Part shown: piece by piece, positions 9,586-19,006 of the stretch
Layout of the letters: each line of letters opens with the position of its first letter
Numbering within the stretch: the first letter of the stretch is position 1
Translations under genes and position numbers: made by a program
Origin: Microbulbifer yueqingensis
Lineage (GTDB): Bacteria > Pseudomonadota > Gammaproteobacteria > Pseudomonadales > Cellvibrionaceae
DNA length: 64,000 nucleotides
Assembly (NCBI RefSeq): GCF_900100355.1
Contig: NZ_FNFH01000006.1
Location: 169,278-233,277, forward strand
Direction: 5' to 3'
Notes under the pieces: model-generated
What the model saw: the letters and a program-made list of their open reading frames with translations, nothing else
Databases searched by the model: none
What the model was told of the DNA's origin: nothing

Positions 9586-9677
9586 CGGCCGGGAGCAACC
9601 CGGGTCATTTTATTTCAAGGCAACGACACCAAACGGCGCAGTCAGGCCGATACAATAGAGAAAATATCGAGGGAATC

Positions 9678-12056
9678 ATGAAAAACCAAGCTAAAAGGAG
9701 TTTCAGCAAGCATCACCTGGCCCTGGCCATCACCGCGGTATCGGCTGGCTATGCCCTGTCAGTGAGCCAGGCTGTTAACGCGCAGGCCGACGACGCGATA
9801 GAGGAAGTCATCGTCACCGCGACTGCCCGTGAAACCAGTGTGCAGGATGTTCCCTACAACATCTCTGCGGTCTCCGGCGATGATATCAGTGCGGCGCAGA
9901 TTACCGACCAGGCAGAGCTGATGCGGAACGTGCCCGGAGTTGCGGTGGTTGACCGTGGCAGCCGGAATTCCGGTGTGATCAACGGCATTATGATTCGCGG
10001 CCTCAATGTAGACAGCGCCGCGCTGGGCGATTATTCCGTTGCCGCAGCCCCGACTGTCTCAACTTATGTAAACAGCACCCCGGTATACGCCAACTTCATC
10101 CTGAAGGACCTGGAACGGGTGGAAATCCTGCGTGGGCCCCAGGGCACGCTGTACGGTTCCGGCTCTCTTGGCGGAACTGTCAGGTATATTACCCGCAGTC
10201 CCGATACCGAAGGCAATTCCGTGGATTTCAGTTCCGGTGTCTCCAGTACGACCGGCTCCGATGGCCTGAATTACAGTGCCGATTCGGTCGTTAACCTCGC
10301 CCTGTCCGATACCCTTGCCATCCGCGCCGCCGCCGGGCTCGTCGACAATGCGGGCGTGGTGGACTACGTGAATGTTTACCGGCTCGACAACAGTGGAATC
10401 CCGGTCGCACCCGAGGGGGTCCTGTCACCGGAAGCGGAGTACCGGACTGTCGAGGATGCGGATACCGTGGAAATCACCTATGCCAGGTTCGCGGCGCTCT
10501 GGCAGCCCACGGATGACTTCGAGGTGCTCTTCACCCACATGACCCAGGAAGACGAGATCGGCGGGCGGCGCCAGCAGACCGAGGGCCTGGATGGCTGGGG
10601 CAATGCCTACGACGATTACGAAAACGGGTCGATCCAGCTGGAACCGTCCAGCCGGGAAGCCTCGCTGAACAGCCTGGAGGCGGAAATAGACCTGGGTTTT
10701 GCCACGCTGACCTCCTCCAGCTCCGATTACGATCACAGCGGCGATTCGGTTTCAGAGAACACCGGCTTCTATGCCCAGAATGGCTGGATCGGTGCTTTCT
10801 ATTACAACTACAACCGCCCCATGGCCTCCGCCGTGCGCCAGTATGAAGACTCGGCGTTTATCCAGGAACTGAGGCTGGTTTCCAACGGTACCGATAGCCT
10901 CGACTGGATCCTGGGTGCTTTCTATATCGACCAGGACACGGCGGGAGCCCAGCAGAGCTACCTGCGCGGTTACCAGCAGTGGGCCGATGCCGCCTGGGGC
11001 GCAGGTATCGTTGCCAGCGACCAGGACTGGGATTATGCGCGCGACGACAATTTCACCGAAACAGCATTCTACGGTGAACTGACCTGGCACCTGGACGCCC
11101 TGCACCTGACACTCGGTGCGCGCCAGTTCAGTAATGAGTATGAATCTGCGGTTTACATGGATTTCCCCGCTTATGGCTCGGGGGCAATTTTCCCGGTGCT
11201 TAACGACAGCCGCGTTACCGAGGATGATGGTCTCCTGTTCAAGGCGAACGCCGCCTACGATATTTCCGCAGACATGATGGCCTACGCCACTATCTCCGAG
11301 GGTTACCGCCGGGGGGGATCGAACGCAGCCCCCACCAGTGGTTTCTTCGGTGAAGATCCCTCCTGGGCTGAGTACGAGGCAGATACCGTGGTCAACTATG
11401 AGGCCGGTATCAAGGGCAGCGTTGGCTCTATGACCTACACCGCTGCCGCCTTTGCGGTGGAGTGGGACAACGTGCAGGTAAATACGGCCACGCCCTACTG
11501 GGGATTCTTCGCGGTCACCAATGGAGAGGCGGCGAGCACCTCGGGTATCGAGCTTGAGCTGAGTGGCGACCTGAGCCAGGACCTCGGCTACAGCCTCGGC
11601 TATGCCTATGTCAACGCCGAACTGGATTCAGATCTCACCGCGCCCGGTCGCTCCGCGCCGCTTGCCAGTGCCGGGACGCGCCTGCCGGGAACGCCCGAAA
11701 ATACCCTGACGGCAGCGCTGGACTACCGCGCGCCGCTCGGCAATGGCGGGCTGGAAATGATCGGCCGCATGGCGGCTTACTACCAGTCATCGACCATGAA
11801 TGCCGCCAGCGACAGCCAGACCTACGCCGCTGAACTGGATGGCTTCTCGCTGCTCGATGGGCACATCGGGGTGGCCGGTGAATGGTGGACGGCAACGCTG
11901 TTTGCCAAGAACCTGACCAATGAGGAAGGCACCACCGGGCTGTTCAAGGAAGAATACATGGGAACCGATCCCTCGCAGCAGTATTACGGCAACGGGGCCA
12001 AGAGCTTCCTGGTTCAGCCGAGAACCATTGGCGCGAACCTAAAATTGAGCTTCTGA
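9678..12056 (+). CDS. TonB-dependent outer-membrane receptor
   Basis: A 792-residue receptor. A Sec signal peptide (to about NAQA, residue 38) is followed by a TonB box-like EEVIVTATA and a plug domain containing the diagnostic LERVEILRGPQGTLYGSGS. A 22-strand barrel follows and ends in an aromatic C-terminus (LKLSF). It imports a ligand across the outer membrane using TonB energy. The barrel type resembles gammaproteobacterial receptors for organic substrates rather than a defined siderophore group, so the ligand is not assigned. The ribosome-binding site GAGGGA is well placed. Neighbouring hydrolase and MFS genes suggest a catabolic uptake locus. Confidence 0.93.
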   Translation: MKNQAKRSFSKHHLALAITAVSAGYALSVSQAVNAQADDAIEEVIVTATARETSVQDVPYNISAVSGDDISAAQITDQAELMRNVPGVAVVDRGSRNSGVINGIMIRGLNVDSAALGDYSVAAAPTVSTYVNSTPVYANFILKDLERVEILRGPQGTLYGSGSLGGTVRYITRSPDTEGNSVDFSSGVSSTTGSDGLNYSADSVVNLALSDTLAIRAAAGLVDNAGVVDYVNVYRLDNSGIPVAPEGVLSPEAEYRTVEDADTVEITYARFAALWQPTDDFEVLFTHMTQEDEIGGRRQQTEGLDGWGNAYDDYENGSIQLEPSSREASLNSLEAEIDLGFATLTSSSSDYDHSGDSVSENTGFYAQNGWIGAFYYNYNRPMASAVRQYEDSAFIQELRLVSNGTDSLDWILGAFYIDQDTAGAQQSYLRGYQQWADAAWGAGIVASDQDWDYARDDNFTETAFYGELTWHLDALHLTLGARQFSNEYESAVYMDFPAYGSGAIFPVLNDSRVTEDDGLLFKANAAYDISADMMAYATISEGYRRGGSNAAPTSGFFGEDPSWAEYEADTVVNYEAGIKGSVGSMTYTAAAFAVEWDNVQVNTATPYWGFFAVTNGEAASTSGIELELSGDLSQDLGYSLGYAYVNAELDSDLTAPGRSAPLASAGTRLPGTPENTLTAALDYRAPLGNGGLEMIGRMAAYYQSSTMNAASDSQTYAAELDGFSLLDGHIGVAGEWWTATLFAKNLTNEEGTTGLFKEEYMGTDPSQQYYGNGAKSFLVQPRTIGANLKLSF

Positions 12057-12079
12057 TTTCTTCCTTGAATGGGTACATT

Positions 12080-12102
12080 GGGGCGCATTGCGCCCCTTTT
12101 TT
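12080..12102 (+). terminator. Rho-independent terminator after the TonB receptor gene
   Basis: A 7-bp stem (GGGGCGC/GCGCCCC) with an ATT loop is followed by six T residues, 23 bases after the receptor stop. The sulfotransferase gene starts only just beyond it, so its transcription depends on read-through or on its own promoter. Confidence 0.9.
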
Positions 12103-12125
12103 ATCTTTGCAAAGCGAACAGACAA

Positions 12126-13595
12126 GTGAATGCCAGAGAAGAGCAGGCCAGTCTCCAGGGCGGAATAGCCGACGTTAACCGGTTGCTGGGCGAGGCGCGA
12201 TTCCTCGCCGCAGACCAGGCAATCGCGCAGCTGCGCCGGGACTTCGCCGACAACCTGGATTTGCTGTCGCTGCATATCCGCTGTCGCCTGTTCCTGGGCA
12301 AGCACCGCGATGTCAGGGCACTGCTGGCGGAGTACCGCCGCCGTGCGGGACAGGACCGGCATCACCTGGAGTGCTGTGCTGAACTGTTTTCACAGGTCCA
12401 GGTGCCGGCGGAGGCGATGGCAATCTATCGCCTTCTGGCAAGGGACGGCAATCGCAATGCGCGCTATAACCTGGCGGCAAACCTGGTCGCCCTGGGAGAC
12501 CTCGGGGAGGCTGAGTCGATTCTGGAGCGACTGGTACAGGAATGGCCAACCGATGGCCAGGCCCACCAGGTGCTCAGTGGTATACGCCGTGTGTCCACCG
12601 ATTCCAGCCATATCCCGACACTTGAGAAGCTTATCGCACGCAGTGATCTGGCGCTGAAAGACCGCATCCAGCTGCATTACGCGCTGGGCAAGGAATTCGA
12701 GGATATCGGTGAATTTCGCCGCGCATTCGAGCAGTTCGGGCGCGGCGCGCAGTTACGCCGCGCGACCATGCGCTACCAGGTCGAGGGGGATTTACAGGTA
12801 CTCGAATTGATCGGCGCGGAGCACAGTAAGCCTGCAGCGGAAAGTGATGTCGACCAACGGGGGGAGGAGGCGGTCTTTGTCTTCGGCCTGCCGCGCTCCG
12901 GTACGACACTGGTAGACCGTATTCTCTCAAGCCATAGCCAGTGTGACAGCTTCGGTGAAATCACCGACCTGCCGCTATCGCTGATGGTGACTGCCGGCCA
13001 CAGCCTCCCCAAGGAGGAACTGGTGCGGGCGACGGCCCAATGGTCGGGCAAACAGATTGCGTCTGCCTACCTGGAGCGGCTCGCACAGTTCGATTCAGCC
13101 GCGCACAAACATATTGATAAGACACCACAAAACTTTCTCTACGCCGGATTGATCGCGCGCAGCATGCCCGGCGCAACCATGATCTGGATGGATCGCCACC
13201 CACTGGATGCCTGCTTTGCCATGTTCAAGACCCTGTTCCGCATGGGCTATCCGTTTTCCTACAGCCTGCAGGACCTGGGGCACTACTACATTGCCTACCA
13301 TCGATTAAGGGAAACGTGGCAGGAGAGGTTAGCCGACCGGATTCGTTTCCAGTCCTATGAGAGGCTCGTGGAAAAGTTCGATGACGAGGCGCCGGCACTG
13401 GTGGCCGCGGCCGGGCTCGATTGGGAGCCGGCGTGTGGGGAATTCCACCGCAACCGCAGCCCCGTGGCGACCGCCAGTTCGGCCCAGGTGCGGCAGCCGC
13501 TCTATACGCGCTCAGTGGGACACTGGAAACATTACCGTGAGCAGCTGGCGCCACTGGCTGAGGCGCTGGACAAGGCGGGCATTGCGGTGGAGTAA
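12126..13595 (+). CDS. TPR-repeat sulfotransferase
   Basis: The N-terminal ~220 residues are helical tetratricopeptide repeats (for example ARFLAADQAIAQLRRDF and GDLGEAESILERLVQEW). The C-terminal half is a PAPS-dependent sulfotransferase: the 5'-phosphosulfate loop is VFGLPRSGTTLVDRIL, and later conserved features include DKTPQNFLYAGLI and MDRHPLDACFA. It should sulfate a protein or small acceptor. The GTG start at 12126 (NAREEQ) is preferred because upstream codons of the same frame lie inside the terminator of the preceding gene; no strong ribosome-binding site is seen. TPR-sulfotransferases next to TonB receptors are common in marine gammaproteobacteria. Confidence 0.85.
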   Translation: MNAREEQASLQGGIADVNRLLGEARFLAADQAIAQLRRDFADNLDLLSLHIRCRLFLGKHRDVRALLAEYRRRAGQDRHHLECCAELFSQVQVPAEAMAIYRLLARDGNRNARYNLAANLVALGDLGEAESILERLVQEWPTDGQAHQVLSGIRRVSTDSSHIPTLEKLIARSDLALKDRIQLHYALGKEFEDIGEFRRAFEQFGRGAQLRRATMRYQVEGDLQVLELIGAEHSKPAAESDVDQRGEEAVFVFGLPRSGTTLVDRILSSHSQCDSFGEITDLPLSLMVTAGHSLPKEELVRATAQWSGKQIASAYLERLAQFDSAAHKHIDKTPQNFLYAGLIARSMPGATMIWMDRHPLDACFAMFKTLFRMGYPFSYSLQDLGHYYIAYHRLRETWQERLADRIRFQSYERLVEKFDDEAPALVAAAGLDWEPACGEFHRNRSPVATASSAQVRQPLYTRSVGHWKHYREQLAPLAEALDKAGIAVE

Positions 13596-13601
13596 ACGGC
13601 T

Positions 13602-13625
13602 GGATGCCGGCACACGCCGGCATCC
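13602..13625. terminator. Strong hairpin between convergent genes
   Basis: A 10-bp perfect stem (GGATGCCGGC with its complement) and 4-base loop sit in the 49-base gap between the convergent sulfotransferase and M1 peptidase genes. There is no T tract on either side, so it is either a factor-assisted terminator or a transcript-stabilising structure. Confidence 0.55.
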
Positions 13626-13644
13626 GGTACTTGGGTAGGCGGGA

Positions 13645-16365
13645 TCAGCGCGACAATTCGCGCACGAATTCCGGTGCCTGTTCGCGCTGGGCAATACACA
13701 GGTCGATGGCCTCGGCAGTCTGCGCCAGGCTGCGCTGGTGCCCCGGGGCCAGGTCGCCGTGCTTGTCGAACAGGTCCCGCAGCTGGTGCAGGCGGTCGCG
13801 GTTGCAGAAGGTGCGCGCGAAGGCCGGCGTGCGGCGGCGCCACTGCCCGGGGATCTTCTCGATCACGGCAGGGAAGTTCTCCTGCAGCCACTGCCAGTGC
13901 TCTTCCTGCACTGCCGGCTCGGCCATGGCGCTGGCGATCAGCCCGAAGGCCTCGCGCGGACCAACCTCGTTGCTGAGGGCCAGTTTCTGTACATCCCCGG
14001 CCTGCTCCGGTTTGTTGGCGGCGCCGATGGCATTGGCACTGGCGTTGTCGAAACGCGGGTCGTCCAGTTCGCCGCGCACCCTGACCAGGTGCGGCAGGAA
14101 TTCGTCGCCGGCATCCTGAACCGCCACTACCAGCGCCGGTTCGTACAGGTCGGAATCCAGCGCGGCGGGATCGCGCTTGCCCTTGAAACCGGTGAAGGCG
14201 GTGGCCTTTTCGGCAAGCTTCCCGCGTGCCTGCCTGTCCTCGGCAACCAGCGCCATAAAGGCCAGCAACTCGCTGTGCAGCAGCTTCTCTTCTGCGTCGC
14301 TGCTGCCGGCGGTGCGGTCCAGGACCGGCTGGTAGAGCTCGCGCAGGAAGCGGGAGAAGTCCGGCAGCGCTTTCTCCGGCAGCATACTGCGGCGGTACTC
14401 TGCCAGGTTGCCGAGCGCTGCGGTGATTACCTGCCGGCGCTCGGCGGCGGCGGATGCACGCACCACCCCGAGCAGCGTCGCGACCGGCAGTTCGCCCGCC
14501 TCGAATGCGGCGAAGGCGCTGTCGATGACGGAGAGTTGCTCGGTGGCAGTGAGATCGGCGAAATGCTCAACCAGCGGCTGCCACTGGTCGCCGGCGAAGT
14601 TCCAGCGGTAATAGCCACTGCCGTCCGCGTTGGGCAGCAGCCAGTTCGGGCACTGGTCGCCCTCCAGCGGCACTGTCTGCTGGTTTTCCGCCAGCATCAG
14701 GCACTGGCGACCCCGGTCGGTGCGCAGGCACAGTGGGATGGTCCACCGCTGGCCGCTCTGCTGGATCGGCGAGCCCAGTGGGCGATAGCGGTCCTGGCTG
14801 ATGGTTACCTGCGGCTTGCCGGCAGTCTCGCATTCCAGGTTTACGGTCAATACCGGCACCCCTTTCTGCTCGACAAAACTGCGGAAGGTATCGGTCAGCT
14901 CCGGGGTATTGGTCTCCTCACCGATTACCCGGTAGAAATCCTCTGAGTCGGCCACGCCGTCGGCGAAAGTCTCGACATAGCGTCCCAGCGCCGGGCGAAA
15001 GCGGTCCGGCCCGAAGTACTGGTCAACCATGTGGATCACCGCCAGGCTCTTGGCATAGGTGATGGAATCGTAGGCATTGCGGATATCGTCGTTGCCATCG
15101 ATGGGCTCGCGGATCGCCCGGGTGCTGTCGAGCGAATCGAGCTGCATGGCGCTGATGGCCCGCACCGCGGCGTTAAGCTCGTGGCCGCCTTCGGGCTCGA
15201 AGATGGTCAGGCTGAGCGGCGTGCCCCAGGTGGCGAAGCCCTCCTTGAGCCACAGGTCATCCCACCAGGGCGGGGTGACCAGGTTGCCGAACCACATGTG
15301 GGCCAGTTCGTGGGCATGCACACCCAGCAGGGCCAGCCGCGCGCCCGGCGCCGGCTCATCACCCTCCACCAGGATGCGTTGCTCGCGGTAGGTGATGGCG
15401 GCGGACAGCTCGGTAGCGCCACTGGGCCACTGCGGCGCGGCGATAATGTCGAGCTTCTCGAACGGGTAGGGGCGCTGCAGCTCCTGCTCGAAAATCTCCA
15501 GCATGCGTGGTGTGACGTCGAGGATATAGGCCATGTCGTCGCCGCGACCCTTGCGCGCGAAACCCCGCAGGGGTACGGCTTCCTTGCGGTATTCATTGGC
15601 CGGGATTGCCGGGCGCTCCACCACGTCGAAAGGCCCTACTGCCAGTGACAGCAGGTAGGTGGGAGTGGGGCGGGTGGTGGCAAAGGTTACTTTCTCCAGG
15701 CCATCGCCGGCGGGCTCGCGTTTCGCCTCCGGTCCGTTACTGATGGCGACGTAACCCTCGGGGATGGTCAGGCTGATATCGAACGGCGCCTTCAGCCCCG
15801 GCTCATCGAAGCCGGGCAGGTACTTGCGGGCCTGGATGGATTCGGACTTCGCCAGCGCGTAGGACTCACCCTGCTCCTCCACCTTAAAGAGCCCGGCGAG
15901 GTTGCGGTCGAAGTCGGCGCTGTACTGGAGCCGCAGGGTGAACTCGCCGGCGGGCAGCGGCCGGGCAAAGCTTACCCGCACCACGCCGCTGTCGAGTACC
16001 TGCTCGTAGTCGGCGGCCACTTTTTCACCCGCGGGCGTGACCGCGGTGGCCTCGCTGACCCGGAGATCCTTGCCGTGCATCCAGATATGCTCCGCCGGCT
16101 GGTCGAGCTGGATGTCGATCTCCACGCTGCCGGAGAAATCGTCCCGGCGCGGGTCCAGCAGGAGGTCCAGGCGGTAGGCGGTGGGGCGCACGCCCTCGGG
16201 CAGGCGGCCATCGGGCGCTGGCGAGACTGCGGCCTCGCCGGGGGCCTCCGCTGGCCCGGCAGCGGTGGACTCGCCCGAGCCGGATGGGGATTCATCAGAG
16301 GGGCCGCAGGCGGCCAGTGCCAGTAGCGCCACGGCCAGCAGGCTGCGCAGGGTTATCTTCTTCAT
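13645..16365 (-). CDS. M1-family zinc metallopeptidase, lipoprotein
   Basis: A 906-residue peptidase. The N-terminus (MKKITLRSLLAVALLALAAC) is a lipoprotein signal with lipobox LAAC, followed by a Ser/Gly/Glu-rich tether. The gluzincin site HELAHMWFGN and the downstream zinc ligand Glu in LWLKEGFATW are intact. The exopeptidase motif, normally GAMEN, reads GATEL here: the Glu that binds the free amino terminus is kept, while Met and Asn are replaced. The long C-terminal region is of ERAP1-like helical type. Expected role: aminopeptidase in the periplasm or outer membrane degrading imported peptides. A second M1 lipoprotein lies at 27.7 kb. Confidence 0.92.
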   Translation of the reverse strand: MKKITLRSLLAVALLALAACGPSDESPSGSGESTAAGPAEAPGEAAVSPAPDGRLPEGVRPTAYRLDLLLDPRRDDFSGSVEIDIQLDQPAEHIWMHGKDLRVSEATAVTPAGEKVAADYEQVLDSGVVRVSFARPLPAGEFTLRLQYSADFDRNLAGLFKVEEQGESYALAKSESIQARKYLPGFDEPGLKAPFDISLTIPEGYVAISNGPEAKREPAGDGLEKVTFATTRPTPTYLLSLAVGPFDVVERPAIPANEYRKEAVPLRGFARKGRGDDMAYILDVTPRMLEIFEQELQRPYPFEKLDIIAAPQWPSGATELSAAITYREQRILVEGDEPAPGARLALLGVHAHELAHMWFGNLVTPPWWDDLWLKEGFATWGTPLSLTIFEPEGGHELNAAVRAISAMQLDSLDSTRAIREPIDGNDDIRNAYDSITYAKSLAVIHMVDQYFGPDRFRPALGRYVETFADGVADSEDFYRVIGEETNTPELTDTFRSFVEQKGVPVLTVNLECETAGKPQVTISQDRYRPLGSPIQQSGQRWTIPLCLRTDRGRQCLMLAENQQTVPLEGDQCPNWLLPNADGSGYYRWNFAGDQWQPLVEHFADLTATEQLSVIDSAFAAFEAGELPVATLLGVVRASAAAERRQVITAALGNLAEYRRSMLPEKALPDFSRFLRELYQPVLDRTAGSSDAEEKLLHSELLAFMALVAEDRQARGKLAEKATAFTGFKGKRDPAALDSDLYEPALVVAVQDAGDEFLPHLVRVRGELDDPRFDNASANAIGAANKPEQAGDVQKLALSNEVGPREAFGLIASAMAEPAVQEEHWQWLQENFPAVIEKIPGQWRRRTPAFARTFCNRDRLHQLRDLFDKHGDLAPGHQRSLAQTAEAIDLCIAQREQAPEFVRELSR

Positions 16366-16677
16366 AGGCTCCCGTTACTTGGCAAAAGCCATCATTGTAA
16401 CGGGTCGGGAAGGCATTGGCCCACGACCGGCCGTCGCCATCCCGGTGCTGGCCGGGCTCTGGCAACCATGCAAATGACCCCTGCGCCATTCCCGGCGGCA
16501 GGGCTCGGGAGGCGGAAGGAAAGGTGACTGCCCGGATTTTCCTGGTCCCAGAAAGTCCGACGGACGCCCGGTTCTCGTCTAAAATTGTTCTTTTTTTGTA
16601 CAGCCAAAACCGGTAGTGTGTGAGCCTCTTCGACCTGCCATGGAGGGCGTTAGCAGAACTCACTAGTGGCAAGAACT

Positions 16678-18246
16678 ATGTTCCATCGCACGCTCGCTTT
16701 GTTGGTAATATTTTCCGGTTTGATCCTCTCCGCCTGCAGCGCGCAGCACAACCTGGGCGAGGAAACCTGGTACCAGGTGGACAGCGAGAACTTCCGTATC
16801 GTGACCAATGGCGACCCACAGGCGGTAGAGACGCTGGCTCGTGACCTGGAGCGCTACCGTGCGGTGGCGCTGAAACTGCTGGGGGCCGAGGGGGCCCGGC
16901 AGGAACAGCAGAAGCTCACTATCTACGCCACCGCGGATCGCCAGACCTACGCCGGCCTGGTGGGAGCCGAGCTGGCGGAGATGACCAATGGCCTGTTCGA
17001 CACCACGGCCCAGGGCAGCTACGCGCTGGTGAACCTGGATGGCCGCAGCGGCACGCGCCAGCTGCAGGCGCGCGAGTTCCTGTTTCACGAATACACCCAC
17101 TTTCTCAGCTACCACGGCAACACCACCCATTACCCCTACTGGTACAGCGAGGGCTTTGCCGAGTTCATGTCCACCATGACTTTCCCGGTGCCGGGCCGCT
17201 ACAAGCTGGGTGCCGTTCCCGAGGAGCGGGCCATGACCCTGCTCTACGCCAGCCCCATGCCGATCGAGCAACTGTTGCGTGCGACCGTAATGAACACGCC
17301 GAATGAGGAAAAGCCCCGCGTCTATGCCAGTGGCTGGATGCTGGCCCACTGGCTGATCATGGAGAGCGGCAAGGTAGAAGAGTTCAAGGATTATGTCCGT
17401 GCCTTTAACAGCGGGGCTGACCCGGTGGAATCCCTCGAGAGTACTTTCGGGGTCAAACTTGCCGACGTCGAAAAGCGTTATGAGCAGTTGTTCCAGGAAG
17501 GTGAATTCGAGATGGCGGGCGGCATAGTCCCGGCTGAATTCCGCGAGGTGACACCCGATGTCCGCCAGCTCCCGCCGCAGCGTGCGATCGCGGAGGTGGG
17601 TCACTTCCTGGTGCTCTCCGGCTATAACCTCGGCGGTCTCGATTCCCTGCTCCAGTATGCGCACGCCAATGGCCTGATGAGTGCGGAACTGGTCGCCGTC
17701 CAGGCCGATGCGGAAACCCGCATGGGTAACTACGAGGCGGCCGAAAGGTTACTGGCATCTGTTCCGGTGGCCGAGCGCAGCAAGTTTCGTTACCAGCATG
17801 TGGACGCCTGGCTGGGGCTGACCCGCCAGGCCAACACCACCGTCGACCAGCGTAATCGGGAAGAGCTGAAAAAAGTGCGCGACAAGTTCGTGTTCCTGGT
17901 GAACAACGATGCTGAAACCGCTTCCCACTGGTATGGGCTGGCGATGAGCATGGAGATGCTCGATTACCCCCGGGAAAAATACCTGGAGATGCTCGAGCAG
18001 GCCTACCTGCGTGCACCGCGACAGGTCCATATTGCCCAGTGGATGGCCCGCGAACTTTATGACAAGCGGGACGCCGAATATTTCGCCCGGGTGGCCGAGC
18101 CGTTGCTGATGGAACTCAATGACGAGGACCAGTACCAGCAGATGAAACTCATGCTGGCGGAGATGAAGGCCGAAGAAGAACCCGGGGTGAAAGCCCGGGT
18201 CGACAGGACCCTGGCCAGTAAGGCCAGTGAAAAAAACGAGGGATAA
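16678..18246 (+). CDS. Gluzincin (peptidase MA-like) lipoprotein with TPR-like tail
   Basis: A 522-residue exported protein with a lipoprotein signal (lipobox LSAC). The metallopeptidase core has HEYTHFLSYHG and a downstream Glu in WYSEGFAEFM, the HExxH...E arrangement of gluzincins, as in DUF1570/peptidase-MA families. After about residue 290 the chain becomes helical and repeat-like (ERLLASVPVAERSKF, EKYLEMLEQAYLRAPRQ), suggesting TPR units. The start is ambiguous: ATG 16678 is used, but an in-frame GTG at 16666 would add four residues and keep a valid signal. It is divergent from the M1 peptidase gene and ends at a good terminator. Confidence 0.82.
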   Translation: MFHRTLALLVIFSGLILSACSAQHNLGEETWYQVDSENFRIVTNGDPQAVETLARDLERYRAVALKLLGAEGARQEQQKLTIYATADRQTYAGLVGAELAEMTNGLFDTTAQGSYALVNLDGRSGTRQLQAREFLFHEYTHFLSYHGNTTHYPYWYSEGFAEFMSTMTFPVPGRYKLGAVPEERAMTLLYASPMPIEQLLRATVMNTPNEEKPRVYASGWMLAHWLIMESGKVEEFKDYVRAFNSGADPVESLESTFGVKLADVEKRYEQLFQEGEFEMAGGIVPAEFREVTPDVRQLPPQRAIAEVGHFLVLSGYNLGGLDSLLQYAHANGLMSAELVAVQADAETRMGNYEAAERLLASVPVAERSKFRYQHVDAWLGLTRQANTTVDQRNREELKKVRDKFVFLVNNDAETASHWYGLAMSMEMLDYPREKYLEMLEQAYLRAPRQVHIAQWMARELYDKRDAEYFARVAEPLLMELNDEDQYQQMKLMLAEMKAEEEPGVKARVDRTLASKASEKNEG

Positions 18247-18259
18247 CTCCCCGGATAAA

Positions 18260-18283
18260 CCCCGCCACCTGGCGGGGTTTTTT
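18260..18283 (+). terminator. Rho-independent terminator
   Basis: A 7-bp stem (CCCCGCC/GGCGGGG) with ACCT loop, AAA on the left and six T residues on the right, sits 13 bases after the gluzincin gene. It may also serve the convergent DUF4242 gene. Confidence 0.92.
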
Positions 18284-18293
18284 GTTTAGGCCT

Positions 18294-18617
18294 TCAGATG
18301 GTGGCCCCGCTCGCTGCGTCGGGCGATTCGCCGGAACCCGCGCCGTGTTCCGCGGTGGTCGGGTCGATAATATTGCGCACCTCTGCCACCGAATCGGCTG
18401 GGAAGCCCCCCATCTCGGCGTGCTTCAAAATCGATTCCCGGTCCGGCGCGATGTAGATGCAGTAAACCTTGTCGTCCGTTACATAGCTCTGCACCCACTG
18501 TACCTGGGGGCCCAGCTGCTGCAGGACGTCACAGGATTTCTGCGAAATACCGGCCAGTTCCTGCTGGCTGAGTTGGCCGGCCTCCGGAATTTCCCTCTCG
18601 ATTACAAATTTGGGCAT
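18294..18617 (-). CDS. DUF4242 (nickel-binding-like) protein
   Basis: A 107-residue protein with a ferredoxin-like fold signature of the DUF4242 family: it starts MPKFVIEREIPEAGQLS, and the core contains VQWVQSYVTDDKVYCIYIAPD followed by ESILKHAEMGGFP. Family members are small alpha/beta proteins and some bind metals. No catalytic role is established. The C-terminal ~20 residues (TTAEHGAGSGESPDAASGAT) are a low-complexity tail. Single gene, convergent with the gluzincin lipoprotein. Confidence 0.8.
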   Translation of the reverse strand: MPKFVIEREIPEAGQLSQQELAGISQKSCDVLQQLGPQVQWVQSYVTDDKVYCIYIAPDRESILKHAEMGGFPADSVAEVRNIIDPTTAEHGAGSGESPDAASGATI

Positions 18618-19006
18618 TGGTGCTCCCTCCCGTGTCCGCTGTCATTTTATGTCTCCGGTGTGCGCCGCTGGCGAAGGCTGGCCGCCCCCGGACAAGCGCA
18701 AGCTGAAACAGTTTAGACGGTCAGGCAGGCTTCTGCGGCTGGCCCTTCTTCCTGCTTGTCGACAGTGGCTGGACAGAAAACACCCTCACTGGTTTCGATC
18801 CCCTCACTGGAGGCGCGAGAACTCTCTCACAATACTGGAGTCGTAACTGCGAGCAGGGTGCCAGCGCGGCATCGTAGCGCGTGGGGCGAGTGGTACCATA
18901 TGGCGGTGCTGGTGCAGTAAATTTCGGGGCGGGAATCCTGGCTATACCGATTGGCTGCGGAAGAATAATGGGTGTGATACCCGGGTAGTACGTCAGGCCT
19001 GGCAAT
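18618..19006. other. Intergenic region, divergent promoters
   Basis: About 390 bases between the divergently transcribed DUF4242 and hydrolase genes. I see no coding sequence, clear terminator or repeat; both promoters are presumably here. Confidence 0.5.
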
